Below are positions 1-9,749 of a DNA stretch of 49,109 bases, one piece after another (position 1 is the stretch's first letter; each line of letters starts with the position of its first letter). A program made the translations under genes and the position numbers. Under the pieces are notes generated by a model that was given only the letters and a program-made list of their open reading frames with translations, was not told where the DNA came from and ran no database searches. The stretch is taken from positions 1-49,109 of the forward strand of contig CAUJEY010000184.1 in NCBI GenBank assembly GCA_963169325.1. Reading direction: 5' to 3'. This DNA is from Bacteroidota bacterium (GTDB taxonomy: Bacteria; Bacteroidota; Bacteroidia; Chitinophagales; Saprospiraceae).

Positions 1-2
1 TC

Positions 3-3000
3 TGGACGGCCCGCGACGAGTCGGGCAATTCTGCTACCTGCATCCAGGTCATCAACCGCCAGCGCAAACTGGCCGATATCCTTTTCCCGCCCGATGTGAC
101 GGTTTCCTGTGCCGATCCTGATATCGTGCCGGACAGCGCGGGTGTTCCATATATCCAGGTGTGGACCCGGCAATACGGGGTGCTGGCCGCGCCGTTGTGC
201 GAAATCGACGTGTTTTACTTCGATACGCTGGAAACCCTGTGCGGCGGAAGCCGGCGTATTCACCGGGTTTGGAGCGCGCAGGATGCCTGTTTGCCGGTTA
301 GCACAAACAACCCGTTGCTGCACACACAAACTATAGACGTGCTGGATACCGATATCCCGCTGCTGCAATGCCCGGCGAATACGGTTTTGGTGTTGATGAC
401 CGACAGTTGTACGGTCACGATGAATTTCCCGGATGTGATCGTCGGCGATAACTGCTCGCCGCTGAGCGAAATAACCGCTTTTTGGGCAGTGGATAGTACG
501 ACCAAAAACCTCGTGGGCACCCTGGAAGATTTTACGGGAAACAGCCCGGCGGCGTTTGATACGTTGGCCGTATTCCCTGAAGTGACGGATTTTCCGGTCG
601 GCATCACGACGCTGCTGTATGTGGCCACCGACGTTTGCGGTAATATCGGTTCCTGTGAAACCGTCCTGAACGTCTGGGACACCACACCGCCCACGGCAGT
701 ATGTGATTCGGTGCTGACGGTGTATTTGGACAGTGAAGGTGCGTTTGTCCTGACGGCCGATGCGGCGGATGCCGGTTCTGCCGACGATTGCGGCGACCTG
801 TCGTTTAAGGTGCGGCGCACCGAGGCGGGCGCCTGTAGCCTGACCGACCTGTCGTTCGACGACTTGCAACCCTTTTGTTGCGCCGATGCCGGCGATACGG
901 TCTCCGTGGTGGTGCGGGTGTATGATGTATATGTCGAACCCGGTATTGTATCCGATTCTTTCGCCACGGGCCATTTTGGCGACTGCATGGTACGGGTAGC
1001 CGTGCGGGATACGATAGCCCTGACTTGTACGCCGCCGGAAAACGTGACGGTGGAATGTTCCGCTTTCGACCCTTCTTCTGCCGCCTACGGCGAAATTACG
1101 TACTCCTGTAAGGTGGATTCCGTAGCGTTTGGGGTGGATTATGCCGCGTTCGACAGTGTTTGTACCAAGGGCATGATTACGCGGCTGTTCCGGGTATTTG
1201 ATGAGGCCGGCAACAGCGGGCAATGCAGTCAGCAGATCGGGGTGCTGCCCGGTACGCAGGATTATTGGATAAAATTTCCGGATGACCGTATTGTTACGAC
1301 CTGCGACGGTAGCAATAATTTTGGGGAACCCCAGATTGGGAATCCCGGTTGTGAAAACATGAAAGTGATTTTTCAGGATGAAATTTTCACCGTGGTACCT
1401 GACGCCTGTTATAAAATTGAACGCACCTGGACGATCTACAACACCTGTACGTACGACTCTGCGGCAGCGCTGATCACGATACCCAATCCCAATCCGAATG
1501 TGGCGGCAAACCATCCCACCAACCTGCCGGGCCCGGTGGTGTCACCGGCCGGTACGCCCGCGCCCTGGGCCCCCACGCTGGTGGCTATCAGTCCGGGCCA
1601 AACGCCGACCAACTATTCCACTTTCTGGTCGGCCGATGCGAACGGGTATAAGTACAAACAGATTATTAAAGTGCTCGGCTGGGAGGATCCGGTGTACGAC
1701 CTGTGCCCGGCTCCCCTGGTAGATGTTGCAGACCCGACGAACAACGATCCTGATTTGTGGAATGCCGCACAGTGGTGGAATGCATCTACCCAAAGTCATG
1801 ACCTCGACGAAGCGCCGACAAATTTGTGTGTCACGGTTTCGGATCTATGTTCCGGAGCGGAGGTAACAATTCGTTACGTACTTTATCTCGATCTGAACAA
1901 TGACGGCATGCAGGAAACGGCAATTGCAAGTAACAATTTGCCGGGACCAAACACGGTGAATGTCGGGAATGCTTCGAACCCGAATTTCTCAGGTGGCACG
2001 CCCCGGACTTTTGACGAACGCGCAGTGCCGGCTGACCAAAAATACGGTTTTGCCCTGGAAACCATTAAAAATGGCAATAGCAAAATGGCCTGCGTCCGTT
2101 GGAATACCCAGCAATCACCGCTGTTATATACCATACCTCAACTGCCACATGGCACCCACCGGATCAAGTGGTATACAACAGACCGCTGCGGAAACGAAAA
2201 AACCTGCGAATACAGTTTTGTGGTATCGTATGAAGCTGAGGAATTGACGCTGAACGGCCTGATCGAAACGGAAGCCGGCTCGGGTGTAGCCCAAACTACC
2301 GTGGCGATCAGCGGCGGGCATCCCTCCTTTCCGCCGTTCACCGGGTCGGTACAGACGAATACGGACGGCGAATTTCAGTTTAAGGTTAAAGAGCTATCCT
2401 CCTACACTGTCACCCCCAAACGCAACGACGACCCGCTCAACGGCGTATCTACTTTCGACCTCGTGCTGATTAACAAACACGTATTGGGTATCGAGCCGCT
2501 GAGTTCGCCCTACCGGATCATTGCCGCCGACGCCAACCGCTCCAAAACCGTTACGACTTTTGATATCGTTGAATTGCGCAAACTCATTCTCGGTATTTAC
2601 AGCGCGTTGCCGGCCGGCGATTCCTGGCGTTTTGTGGATAAAAACTATACGTTTTCCGACGAGAAGGACCCTTTTAAAGACAATTTCCCGGAAACGCAAT
2701 CGGTCAGCAGCCTCACCGCAGACAGCTTTCCATTCCACGAATTTGTGGGGCTCAAGGTGGGCGATGCGAATGGAAACGCCGTTGCCAATGTATTTGATGT
2801 TATAACGGACAAGCGAGCTGCCAGATCGCTTTACTTCGACCTGGAGGACCGGCGCGTACAATCCGGCGACATCTTCGATCTGCGCCTGGCCGCGGTGGAC
2901 CCGGTGGCCGGCTGCCAGTTCACGTTCAACTATCCCGGATTCGAGGTGCTGGAACTTCAGCCCGGCCCCGGCATGGCTGCCGATAACTTCGCCGTATTCA

Positions 3001-3473
3001 ATGAATCGGAAACCCTGGCAGCCAGTTGGGAAAGTCCGGGCGCCCCTGCGGCGCCTGTATTTACCCTCCGGCTCCGGGCAAAAACAGACGGGCAATTGAG
3101 CGAATTGTTGCGGCTTTCCCACCGGATTGCCCGCCCGGAAGCTTATGGCGCGGATTTGGAATTGCTGGACCTCGCCCTGCGTTTCAACGGGTCCACGGTA
3201 CAGCGGGCGGGTTTTGAACTTTTTCAGAACCAGCCTAATCCGTTTAGCACGCATACCACAATCGGTTTTTATTTGCCGGAGGCGCAAAAAGCGACGCTGC
3301 GGGTGATCGATGCGACGGGGCGGGAACGGTATACGAATACGGCGTTTTACGCGGCGGGGCTGCATACGGTAGTTCTTGGAAAAGATATGTTGGGCGATGG
3401 GGGAGGGGTGTTGTACGCGCGGTTGGAGACGGCGACGGAGCAGGCGGTGCGCAGGATGGTGTTTATGCCGTGA
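3..3473 (+). CDS. Giant T9SS-secreted surface protein with HYR-like repeats, dockerin-like and cohesin-like domains (5' end outside window)
   Basis: The frame is open from base 3, so the real start lies upstream; the first in-window GTG at 96 is probably internal, because residues encoded before it (WTARDESGN...) align with the interior of the paralogue at 13513-17874. The visible part is a series of Cys-rich Ig-like/HYR-type modules, followed near bases 2240-2400 by a carboxypeptidase-regulatory-like module, then a dockerin type I-like segment (bases 2430-2790, Ca-loop DANRSKTVTTFD) and a cohesin-like beta-sandwich (about 2830-3190). The C-terminus, from NQPNPFS to MVFMP, is a type A T9SS sorting domain, which is removed when such proteins are exported and attached to the surface. 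Probable role: large adhesin or surface structure; the ligand is unknown. The gene ends 227 bp before the DUF4419 gene, on the same strand. Confidence 0.85.
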   Translation, partial: WTARDESGNSATCIQVINRQRKLADILFPPDVTVSCADPDIVPDSAGVPYIQVWTRQYGVLAAPLCEIDVFYFDTLETLCGGSRRIHRVWSAQDACLPVSTNNPLLHTQTIDVLDTDIPLLQCPANTVLVLMTDSCTVTMNFPDVIVGDNCSPLSEITAFWAVDSTTKNLVGTLEDFTGNSPAAFDTLAVFPEVTDFPVGITTLLYVATDVCGNIGSCETVLNVWDTTPPTAVCDSVLTVYLDSEGAFVLTADAADAGSADDCGDLSFKVRRTEAGACSLTDLSFDDLQPFCCADAGDTVSVVVRVYDVYVEPGIVSDSFATGHFGDCMVRVAVRDTIALTCTPPENVTVECSAFDPSSAAYGEITYSCKVDSVAFGVDYAAFDSVCTKGMITRLFRVFDEAGNSGQCSQQIGVLPGTQDYWIKFPDDRIVTTCDGSNNFGEPQIGNPGCENMKVIFQDEIFTVVPDACYKIERTWTIYNTCTYDSAAALITIPNPNPNVAANHPTNLPGPVVSPAGTPAPWAPTLVAISPGQTPTNYSTFWSADANGYKYKQIIKVLGWEDPVYDLCPAPLVDVADPTNNDPDLWNAAQWWNASTQSHDLDEAPTNLCVTVSDLCSGAEVTIRYVLYLDLNNDGMQETAIASNNLPGPNTVNVGNASNPNFSGGTPRTFDERAVPADQKYGFALETIKNGNSKMACVRWNTQQSPLLYTIPQLPHGTHRIKWYTTDRCGNEKTCEYSFVVSYEAEELTLNGLIETEAGSGVAQTTVAISGGHPSFPPFTGSVQTNTDGEFQFKVKELSSYTVTPKRNDDPLNGVSTFDLVLINKHVLGIEPLSSPYRIIAADANRSKTVTTFDIVELRKLILGIYSALPAGDSWRFVDKNYTFSDEKDPFKDNFPETQSVSSLTADSFPFHEFVGLKVGDANGNAVANVFDVITDKRAARSLYFDLEDRRVQSGDIFDLRLAAVDPVAGCQFTFNYPGFEVLELQPGPGMAADNFAVFNESETLAASWESPGAPAAPVFTLRLRAKTDGQLSELLRLSHRIARPEAYGADLELLDLALRFNGSTVQRAGFELFQNQPNPFSTHTTIGFYLPEAQKATLRVIDATGRERYTNTAFYAAGLHTVVLGKDMLGDGGGVLYARLETATEQAVRRMVFMP

Positions 3474-3498
3474 GGCACTTTAAAAGTTGTTTCTCGCT

Positions 3499-3581
3499 GG
3501 CCTCGGTACCGCCGGGTGTCGGGTGTTCATATTCCGCGAATCGCAGAATATGGACAATAATGGCTCGGCGGTAACAAGGCC
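3499..3581. repeat. Nested inverted repeat in the 3474-3700 intergenic region
   Basis: Outer arms of 15 bp (3499-3513 and 3567-3581) pair at 13 of 15 positions. Nested inside at 3528-3552 is a 25-bp near-perfect palindrome (CATATTCCGCGA / TCGCAGAATATG, one mismatch). There is no T-tract directly behind it, so it is not a textbook terminator. It lies 26 bp after the stop of the giant surface protein gene. It could be an RNA-processing or attenuation structure, or a recombination site. The rest of the intergenic stretch shows nothing further. Confidence 0.5.
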
Positions 3582-3700
3582 ACACGAAACACTTATAAAA
3601 ATTTTGCATGTCAAGCACCCAAAAATCACTTCGCGGCATCTTACCTGCATAGCCGGCTATTTGCACGCATTCTTCCATTTATCTCAAAACCATTCCATCG

Positions 3701-5128
3701 ATGAAACGAATCGTCTTTGTCCCGCTCGTACTCGCAGCGGCTGCTGCGGTATATTCCCAATGGCCTAAAGCGCCTGAAACACCTGTCCAAAGCATCTACC
3801 AACATAAAATTACCTTTAAAGTGGACGATGTAGAACCTGCAACGGACACGCTTGAGACCGAATCGTATAAGGATTTGGTACACAATACCTTTGTTCGGGA
3901 TGTGCTGGAAGGCGAACGCTACGCCCATGAAAACCAGGCGGGTTATATTGCGCCCAAGCGCTATGTCGAAAGTTTTTCCCGCGACCGGCGGCCCCTGACC
4001 GGTATCCGTACGAACGGCTTTTTTGAAACGGCGCACACCGCGTATGCCCAACACCGCCCACTTGTTTTATCGCCCGATATGATCTGGCTGGTCATCGCCC
4101 AAGGATTTGCGCTACACATCAACCAGAACAGCGAAGCCATGCGCGCGCACTTTGTACGACATCAGGGCAAAAAAGTGCTGGAAGTCGAAATGACAGGTAA
4201 AATCCAGCTTGGCAATGAGGACAGCGACTGGGAATGGGCCTTCCGGCAGTTTCATGACTCCATCGCGGCCAACACCAGCCCTGAATTGGCGGCGTTAGTG
4301 GCCGGGCGTTTCTCCGGCACCAATGTCGACGCGGCTGTGGCTTTCGACATCACCCTCATGGATGCGATGAAATCCTATTTTGACTTTTGGGGAAGTATTG
4401 AGTGCGGTATTCCCGAAATTACCCTGGAAGGTACGCCGGCGGACTGGCAGGAAATTGAACTACGCGCAGCCCAACTATCCCGCTATGGCCTCGATTGGTG
4501 GCTGGCAGACCTGAAACCGATCCTTGCTGAATTTACTAAAACCGCCGGGGGGCAGCCCAACCACCAGTTCTGGGCCGGCATATTTAGCGATGTAAGAGAG
4601 GCCATTTGCGGAGGCGATACTTATGTGACGGGATGGATCACCCGGCTTTTTCCCTACATCAAGAAAGATGGACAATACCGCCGCAATCCGCTGATCGGCC
4701 TGAAGTCGGAAGATCTTTACACCTTTGTGAAACAAGAAAAAGTAAAACAAAACGTCATGATTGACGGCGAAATGGTGAGCACTGAATTGCTTCTGCCGGA
4801 GTCTGGGTACATGCTTTGTGCCGTCGATACCAGTTATTGGGTCTATTATACCGGTCCGAAAGTAACAACCGACGACATCCCGTCCGGAATTTCCACAGCC
4901 ATATTGAATATTAACAACAACGGAGATTACCACAAAATGGAACTCAAAGCCGGGTTTTTCGGCATGCGTCAGGACATTGTCACGAAAGCCCTGCGTCCGG
5001 TAATCGGTTGGGCGGTTATCGAAACCGGCGAACGCCCGGAGACCGAAGTCATCAAACGGTATGAGGATCATAAAAGGAATGTTGCGGCGCCGGTGGAACA
5101 GCAGGCAGGTTCAGGAGCGAACAATTAA
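3701..5128 (+). CDS. Secreted DUF4419 family protein
   Basis: 475 residues beginning with a Sec signal peptide (MKRIVFVPLVLAAAAAVYSQ, probable cleavage after it). The body matches my memory of the DUF4419 family (Pfam PF14388): an N-terminal part with LSPDMIWLVIAQGFALHIN, the signature GIPEITLEGTPADWQEI at about residue 236, and VTGWITRLFPYI at about 308. Length fits the family. Its biochemical function is unknown; related proteins occur in fungi and bacteria, often as single genes. No T9SS sorting domain or lipobox is present, so it is probably periplasmic. It lies downstream of the giant surface protein on the same strand, but the 227-bp gap argues against a shared operon. The start is chosen because the signal peptide begins there. 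Confidence 0.8.
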   Translation: MKRIVFVPLVLAAAAAVYSQWPKAPETPVQSIYQHKITFKVDDVEPATDTLETESYKDLVHNTFVRDVLEGERYAHENQAGYIAPKRYVESFSRDRRPLTGIRTNGFFETAHTAYAQHRPLVLSPDMIWLVIAQGFALHINQNSEAMRAHFVRHQGKKVLEVEMTGKIQLGNEDSDWEWAFRQFHDSIAANTSPELAALVAGRFSGTNVDAAVAFDITLMDAMKSYFDFWGSIECGIPEITLEGTPADWQEIELRAAQLSRYGLDWWLADLKPILAEFTKTAGGQPNHQFWAGIFSDVREAICGGDTYVTGWITRLFPYIKKDGQYRRNPLIGLKSEDLYTFVKQEKVKQNVMIDGEMVSTELLLPESGYMLCAVDTSYWVYYTGPKVTTDDIPSGISTAILNINNNGDYHKMELKAGFFGMRQDIVTKALRPVIGWAVIETGERPETEVIKRYEDHKRNVAAPVEQQAGSGANN

Positions 5129-5147
5129 GTGCAGGTTCGGTGGCGGG

Positions 5148-5303
5148 TCAAATGGGCAAGCCGAGTTTGATTTTCAGGGGTTTTGACAGGATAATTTTTT
5201 GACGGATTTCCAAAAAAACTTCGGAATAGCTGCCGTCCGAACAACAATAGACCACTTCTTGCACCTGTACAAAATCCACGCCGGCCTGCGTGCTCAGGGC
5301 CTA
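5148..5303 (-). pseudogene. LytTR DNA-binding domain remnant (3' end of a response regulator gene)
   Basis: On the minus strand a stop-bounded stretch of about 50 codons (from base 5300 down to the TGA at 5148-5150) reads ALSTQAGVDFVQVQEVVYCC, continues with SDGSYSEVFLEI, and ends KIILSKPLKIKLGLPI. This pattern (start of the LytTR beta-sheet, ESDGxYT-like segment, KILVSKPLK-like segment) is typical of LytTR domains. An in-frame stop (TAG, 5301-5303) closes it upstream and the recognition-helix half is missing. It is therefore a decayed fragment. It fills most of the 226-bp gap between the DUF4419 gene and the TcA-like gene; the last 50 bp before 5355 are AT-rich and probably hold the promoter of the downstream unit. 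Confidence 0.6.
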
Positions 5304-5354
5304 TGTGTTTAATCTCAAATAAATGTGATCAGTCACTTAACTTAAAAACTAAAC

Positions 5355-8300
5355 ATGAAAATGACCTTTGATATAGTCCGGCCGACCATTCACCTTTCCG
5401 GGACGGTTACCGAATTGGCTTCCGCGCTGCCCCTGGCAGGCGTTCAGGTGCGCTGGGTTGCCCCCGGGTTCGAATCAGATCAATTTTATTCCGAACATTT
5501 ACCCTTTTTAAGTCTGGGTTCGGCCCTTAGCGATGCGGACGGCGATTTCCGGATACAGCCCGACGAACGGGTGGAGGTGCAACGTTTTTTGAGCCTGTTG
5601 CCCTTCGAGCCGGATAAACGCACGTTTGTCGGCGTGTTTGATAAAAACGGCCAGGTGTTGAGCGAGTTGTTGCCGGTGACTCCGCAAGAGCCGGCATACC
5701 ACCTGAAGATCAACACTGATGCGACCCCGCTGGAAAATAATAACTGGAACGAGATCGCGGAGTATTTGCAAATGCGCCGCGCCTTTCAGGTGCAGGATTT
5801 GGTCGATCAACTGACAAATCCGCCGGCGGACAGTCCTGTTCAGTTTTGGAGCACCGCGTTCCGGGCATCGGCCCTGAAACAACTGCAGGAAGCGGCGGCA
5901 CCGGCCACGATAACGGCGCTGGCCTTTGCCGGCCCATCCTCAAACGCTTTAACGGAACGGTACAATATATTGGATTTGAATAAATTGCGTTCAGGTGATC
6001 TCGGCCCCGCGCTCAACGTATATGCAAACGAAATGGCCTTTGTTCCTGTTGACCGGGGCATACTGTTAGAAGAGATGGTGCAGGATGATGAACAAACCTA
6101 CCGGGATTATTTAATCAGTGTCTGGGTCAGCGTAGCCAAGAGGATGTATGAAACGGTATTGACCACGGACTCCAATCCGGTGTTGATCGATCAACTGGCG
6201 TCGCGGTTCTTCCAGGATTTTCGCACGGCCGACAATGCGGCGCAGCCGGCGGCCTTGCTATGCGCCCGCGTACTGGAAAAAGCCTTGCTTGCCCCCGCCG
6301 ACCGAGGCGGTCTGGGTTTTGCCGGCCTCTTGCCTGATCAGGGCGGGCTTTCCGGTGCCGCTTACCTGCGGGTATTGGTTGACCTGAGCGGGCTGGGTTA
6401 CCGCGAATTGAAAAACCGGTTTCGCATAGGTTTTAACCGTACGGATAACGAGTCGCTCAGCCCGGTACAGCTCAATATTGAAGCCTTGCAGGGGGTGTTT
6501 TCCGATTCGTTTCAGTCGCTCGTAGAACCGTTCCCTGCGCAGCCTGCCGCAGACGAAAATAATTATCCCCTGATTTTCAAAGCCTCGTTTGATGTGGCTT
6601 TTGCCAATGGAGTGGCGCCGTTTTATTTAAAGTACGACGAGTGGCGGAGTACCCAGCGAATTATTCCTGAAAATTTGTACGACATAAGAAAAAATGTTCC
6701 GGTGTGGACAGAGGATTGGAGACAAGAAATAATAGCCAATTCAACAGCATCGCCCCGCGGTTTTGAACATTCCGGTTTTTTTTTGAATGAAAGGGGTATA
6801 AAGGAATCGGTTGAGTGGATCGCCGGCCTTTTCCCGGTCAACGATTTACTGCAGCAGGCGTTTGCCAAATTTGATCTGCAACTGTATCAGGAAGCGTTAA
6901 GGATGTTGGACGACGCAGACCGCTTGATTCATAAGACAATAGAAAACTACGACAGCAAATGGCTAAGGGAGCATTTTTGGTGGTTTTACCTTCCGCATAA
7001 CGGCAACGAAATCATTCCGCTATACGATAGAAAAATCAATTTTAAATACCGGGAGAAATGGAGCGCGCGGAACCTGGAAAGATTGGAAAAATTTGAAAAT
7101 TATTACGCACCGAAAGCGGTATCCGATAATCACCAAGGCACCCTTGCGAACGTGGGCGAATCGCGCTCCCTCTATATTTACGCGGCGCATTACTGGCTTT
7201 TTATTCTCATCCCATATTTCAAAGCCAGAGCACAGGCCGCCACCGGGAACTACGGCGAATCGCTCCGGCTGTTGGGATACCTGACCGGTTGTGAGATCGG
7301 CGTTGCAAATGTCCAGACCCCGGCTGGCTATGGCGAAACGCTCCATCCGCTGTATCGCGAAGGGAACCTGCCTTACACGTTACGGTTGAATTTTGATCCG
7401 GGCAAAAGGCAACCTCAGATAAAACCTATCCTTGCCAATTCTATGGATCTCCCGAGCGCGCTATTGAGCAGCAGCCTGACGATTGCGCCTTTCGAAATCC
7501 GGTATTTTCAACTGGCGCAGGGCGAGATTATGCTGGAGTGGGCCGATCAACTGTACCGGTTAGATGACGGCGCTTCCATCGACCGGGCGCGGGAGCTCTT
7601 TAAGGCTGTGCTGTGGATGCATGGAAGTGATCCGGAAATAGCGCCGTACTGGGACGCCGTTCCCGGAAAAGAGCCTGCCGGCAAACGCCTGGAGGACTAC
7701 CCGGCCATCCGGAAAAATAAAAACCCGGTGATGCGCGCACAGGTACTCCGGGCAAAACAGGCACTCTATCAAATGGAATCCGGTCTGAATTATTATGGCT
7801 GTCACGACGACATGACGCCCACCCTTCGGTACAGCACCCTGAAACAAGCGGCCGACCGCTTGGCCATGGCGGCAAAATCGGCGCAAGACGATTTCCTGGT
7901 TTTTCAGCAGCATTTCGAGCAATCGATCATAGACGGTTGGCAGGCAAATGCCCTGGTCACCAAGTCGCGGGCTGCCCTCGGTATCGCCAAAGAACACGAA
8001 GCGTTGGCGCTGGCGGAAGTAAAAAAAGCGCAGAACATGGTGGAGCAGGTCCGGGGGCAAATCGAGGCCAAACGGCAAGAAATAGAAGACGGGGAGAGTT
8101 TGTTCGGGCAGCTGACCGATTTTATCGGCGGCATGAAAAACACGATTGCCGGTTTAGCCGGCCCAATTGGGAGCATTATACAAGGCAAGGGCAAAGACGC
8201 CAAGGAGATCGAATTGGGCGATATGGCCAAAGTGATTGCTGCGGGTATGAAAGAAGGGATAAAAGGAGCACAGGCGGCGGCAGGTCCCATGGGGGCGCTG

Positions 8301-9722
8301 AGCCTGGGTATTGGCGCGTTTGCGATTGCCGGCTATTCAGGTATTCAATCCCTGGTAGATAAGGCCAACAAACGGCAGGGTGAATTCGAACATTTGCTTA
8401 ACGTAGCGCTACCGGCTGCCGAGGCGGCAGTAAAACTGCGGGAACGCCAGGTGGCGATCACCCGCTTCGAACAGGAAATCGCGAGCGCCGACGTGGAGTA
8501 TGCCGACACGTTGGCACGTTTCCAACGCGACCGGTTTCTCAACACCGGGCTTTGGCAAAACCTGGCCAACTTCGCCAACCGGCTCCTGCGCCGTTATGTG
8601 GACACCGGCGCCCGGTTTGCCTGGCTGGCCGAACGCGCCCTGGCCTTCGAACAAAGCCGCGACATCCGGATTATTCGGTTCAACTACCTGCCGGCCGGTT
8701 TGCGCGGGCTTACCGGGGCCGACCGCTTGCAGGCAGACCTGGCCGAATTAGAATCCGGCCGCCTGCAGGCCTTACGCCTCGGCGTACCCGTCAAACATGT
8801 GATTTCACTGGCCAAAGAATTTCCGTTAGAGTTTGGGCAGATCAAAAAAACAGGGCACTGCCGGATTTACACGACGGAATTACCCTTGCAATTAGCCTAC
8901 CCGGGAGCCTTCGGTTTCCGGGTCCGGTCCATAACCGCTTTGTCGCAATACGCCGGCGGGCCTCCTCCTGTGGGTATGTTGCGGAACGACGGGGTCTCCG
9001 TGGTAAGCGGAAAAAAATGGGGCGAATTAAACGTTTTAACCCGTTTTCCGGATGCGTTGCCGTTGTCGGAGTTCAGGTTGAAGGATGATATGCTGGTCTA
9101 TGGATTGCCCGGCGAATCCTATTTACCCTTCGAAGGCAGCGGCTTCGAGTCGTTTTGGGAAATCGAGCTCCCGCTGGAAACGAACGCGTTCAGCCTGCCG
9201 GCCCTGACCGATTTGTTGCTCGTATTTGATATGAATGCCGGGTATGACTCCGACAGGCAGCGCCTGCAAATACCCCCCGGATCGCCTAAGGAGCGTGCCT
9301 TTCTGGTGGCCGCGTCCGCGCTGGATGCAAATGGGTTGAGCCGCCTGCAGGAACCGGATACGCCCAAAGAACTGTCGTTTGATATCCGCAAATTGAACCT
9401 GCCCGGACAAGACGGAAGTCGCCAACTCGTCAATATCGCCGTAATGTGCATCAGCAACACCGCTTTTTCCGGAACTGCCGGGATCAGGCCCGCCGACCGC
9501 GGCCAGGAAACCGTGTTCGATATCGCCAACGGGATTGCTTTTTCCAACAACGAGGGCTGGAAAACGACCCCGCTGGAAATGCCGCTTAATGATTTGCGGG
9601 GCGCGAACCTGGACCAGGTCTTTCACCTGCGTTTGCCGGACGGCGCGCCGGGCAGTGAGCAGGACCCCGGCAGCCTTTCCGATGTTGTCCTTTTATTAGA
9701 GTACCGCACCATAGTGCAATAA
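5355..9722 (+). CDS. Compact Tc toxin subunit A-like protein
   Basis: 1455 residues with no signal peptide. Residues about 10-120 look like a transthyretin/Cna-B-like beta-sandwich (ITLSG..., DADGDFRI). From about residue 700 the order follows TcA toxins: a helical segment with FQLAQGEIMLEWADQLYR near 715 (TcA proteins have a similar LDNLIAWGDQLFR-type motif), then two long coiled-coil stretches (about 870-920 and 1000-1065) flanking a Gly/Ala-rich hydrophobic loop (about 925-995) where TcA has its pore tip. A C-terminal part follows with WLAERALAFEQSRDIRIIRF, LRGLTGADRLQADLAELE and SYLPFEGSGFESFWEIELP, which strongly resemble the TcA C-terminus that binds TcB. At 1455 residues it is shorter than classical TcA (about 2000-2500) and lacks an obvious VRP1 N-terminus. 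The metalloprotease gene follows after 27 bp. The TcA relationship is confident; toxicity and the target cell are inference. Confidence 0.8.
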   Translation: MKMTFDIVRPTIHLSGTVTELASALPLAGVQVRWVAPGFESDQFYSEHLPFLSLGSALSDADGDFRIQPDERVEVQRFLSLLPFEPDKRTFVGVFDKNGQVLSELLPVTPQEPAYHLKINTDATPLENNNWNEIAEYLQMRRAFQVQDLVDQLTNPPADSPVQFWSTAFRASALKQLQEAAAPATITALAFAGPSSNALTERYNILDLNKLRSGDLGPALNVYANEMAFVPVDRGILLEEMVQDDEQTYRDYLISVWVSVAKRMYETVLTTDSNPVLIDQLASRFFQDFRTADNAAQPAALLCARVLEKALLAPADRGGLGFAGLLPDQGGLSGAAYLRVLVDLSGLGYRELKNRFRIGFNRTDNESLSPVQLNIEALQGVFSDSFQSLVEPFPAQPAADENNYPLIFKASFDVAFANGVAPFYLKYDEWRSTQRIIPENLYDIRKNVPVWTEDWRQEIIANSTASPRGFEHSGFFLNERGIKESVEWIAGLFPVNDLLQQAFAKFDLQLYQEALRMLDDADRLIHKTIENYDSKWLREHFWWFYLPHNGNEIIPLYDRKINFKYREKWSARNLERLEKFENYYAPKAVSDNHQGTLANVGESRSLYIYAAHYWLFILIPYFKARAQAATGNYGESLRLLGYLTGCEIGVANVQTPAGYGETLHPLYREGNLPYTLRLNFDPGKRQPQIKPILANSMDLPSALLSSSLTIAPFEIRYFQLAQGEIMLEWADQLYRLDDGASIDRARELFKAVLWMHGSDPEIAPYWDAVPGKEPAGKRLEDYPAIRKNKNPVMRAQVLRAKQALYQMESGLNYYGCHDDMTPTLRYSTLKQAADRLAMAAKSAQDDFLVFQQHFEQSIIDGWQANALVTKSRAALGIAKEHEALALAEVKKAQNMVEQVRGQIEAKRQEIEDGESLFGQLTDFIGGMKNTIAGLAGPIGSIIQGKGKDAKEIELGDMAKVIAAGMKEGIKGAQAAAGPMGALSLGIGAFAIAGYSGIQSLVDKANKRQGEFEHLLNVALPAAEAAVKLRERQVAITRFEQEIASADVEYADTLARFQRDRFLNTGLWQNLANFANRLLRRYVDTGARFAWLAERALAFEQSRDIRIIRFNYLPAGLRGLTGADRLQADLAELESGRLQALRLGVPVKHVISLAKEFPLEFGQIKKTGHCRIYTTELPLQLAYPGAFGFRVRSITALSQYAGGPPPVGMLRNDGVSVVSGKKWGELNVLTRFPDALPLSEFRLKDDMLVYGLPGESYLPFEGSGFESFWEIELPLETNAFSLPALTDLLLVFDMNAGYDSDRQRLQIPPGSPKERAFLVAASALDANGLSRLQEPDTPKELSFDIRKLNLPGQDGSRQLVNIAVMCISNTAFSGTAGIRPADRGQETVFDIANGIAFSNNEGWKTTPLEMPLNDLRGANLDQVFHLRLPDGAPGSEQDPGSLSDVVLLLEYRTIVQ

Positions 9723-9749
9723 GTCATACTCATTATCCAAAAAAACGTT

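Noticed and set aside
2394-3365. Long open frame of 323 codons on the minus strand inside the first giant gene
   Set aside because: It is antisense to a T9SS protein with clear domains and has Arg/Gly-rich, non-protein-like composition; its openness comes from the codon bias of the sense gene.
5355-9722. Contractile phage-tail-like or T6SS component
   Set aside because: No sheath, tube or baseplate genes are nearby, and the motifs match Tc toxin subunit A rather than tail proteins.
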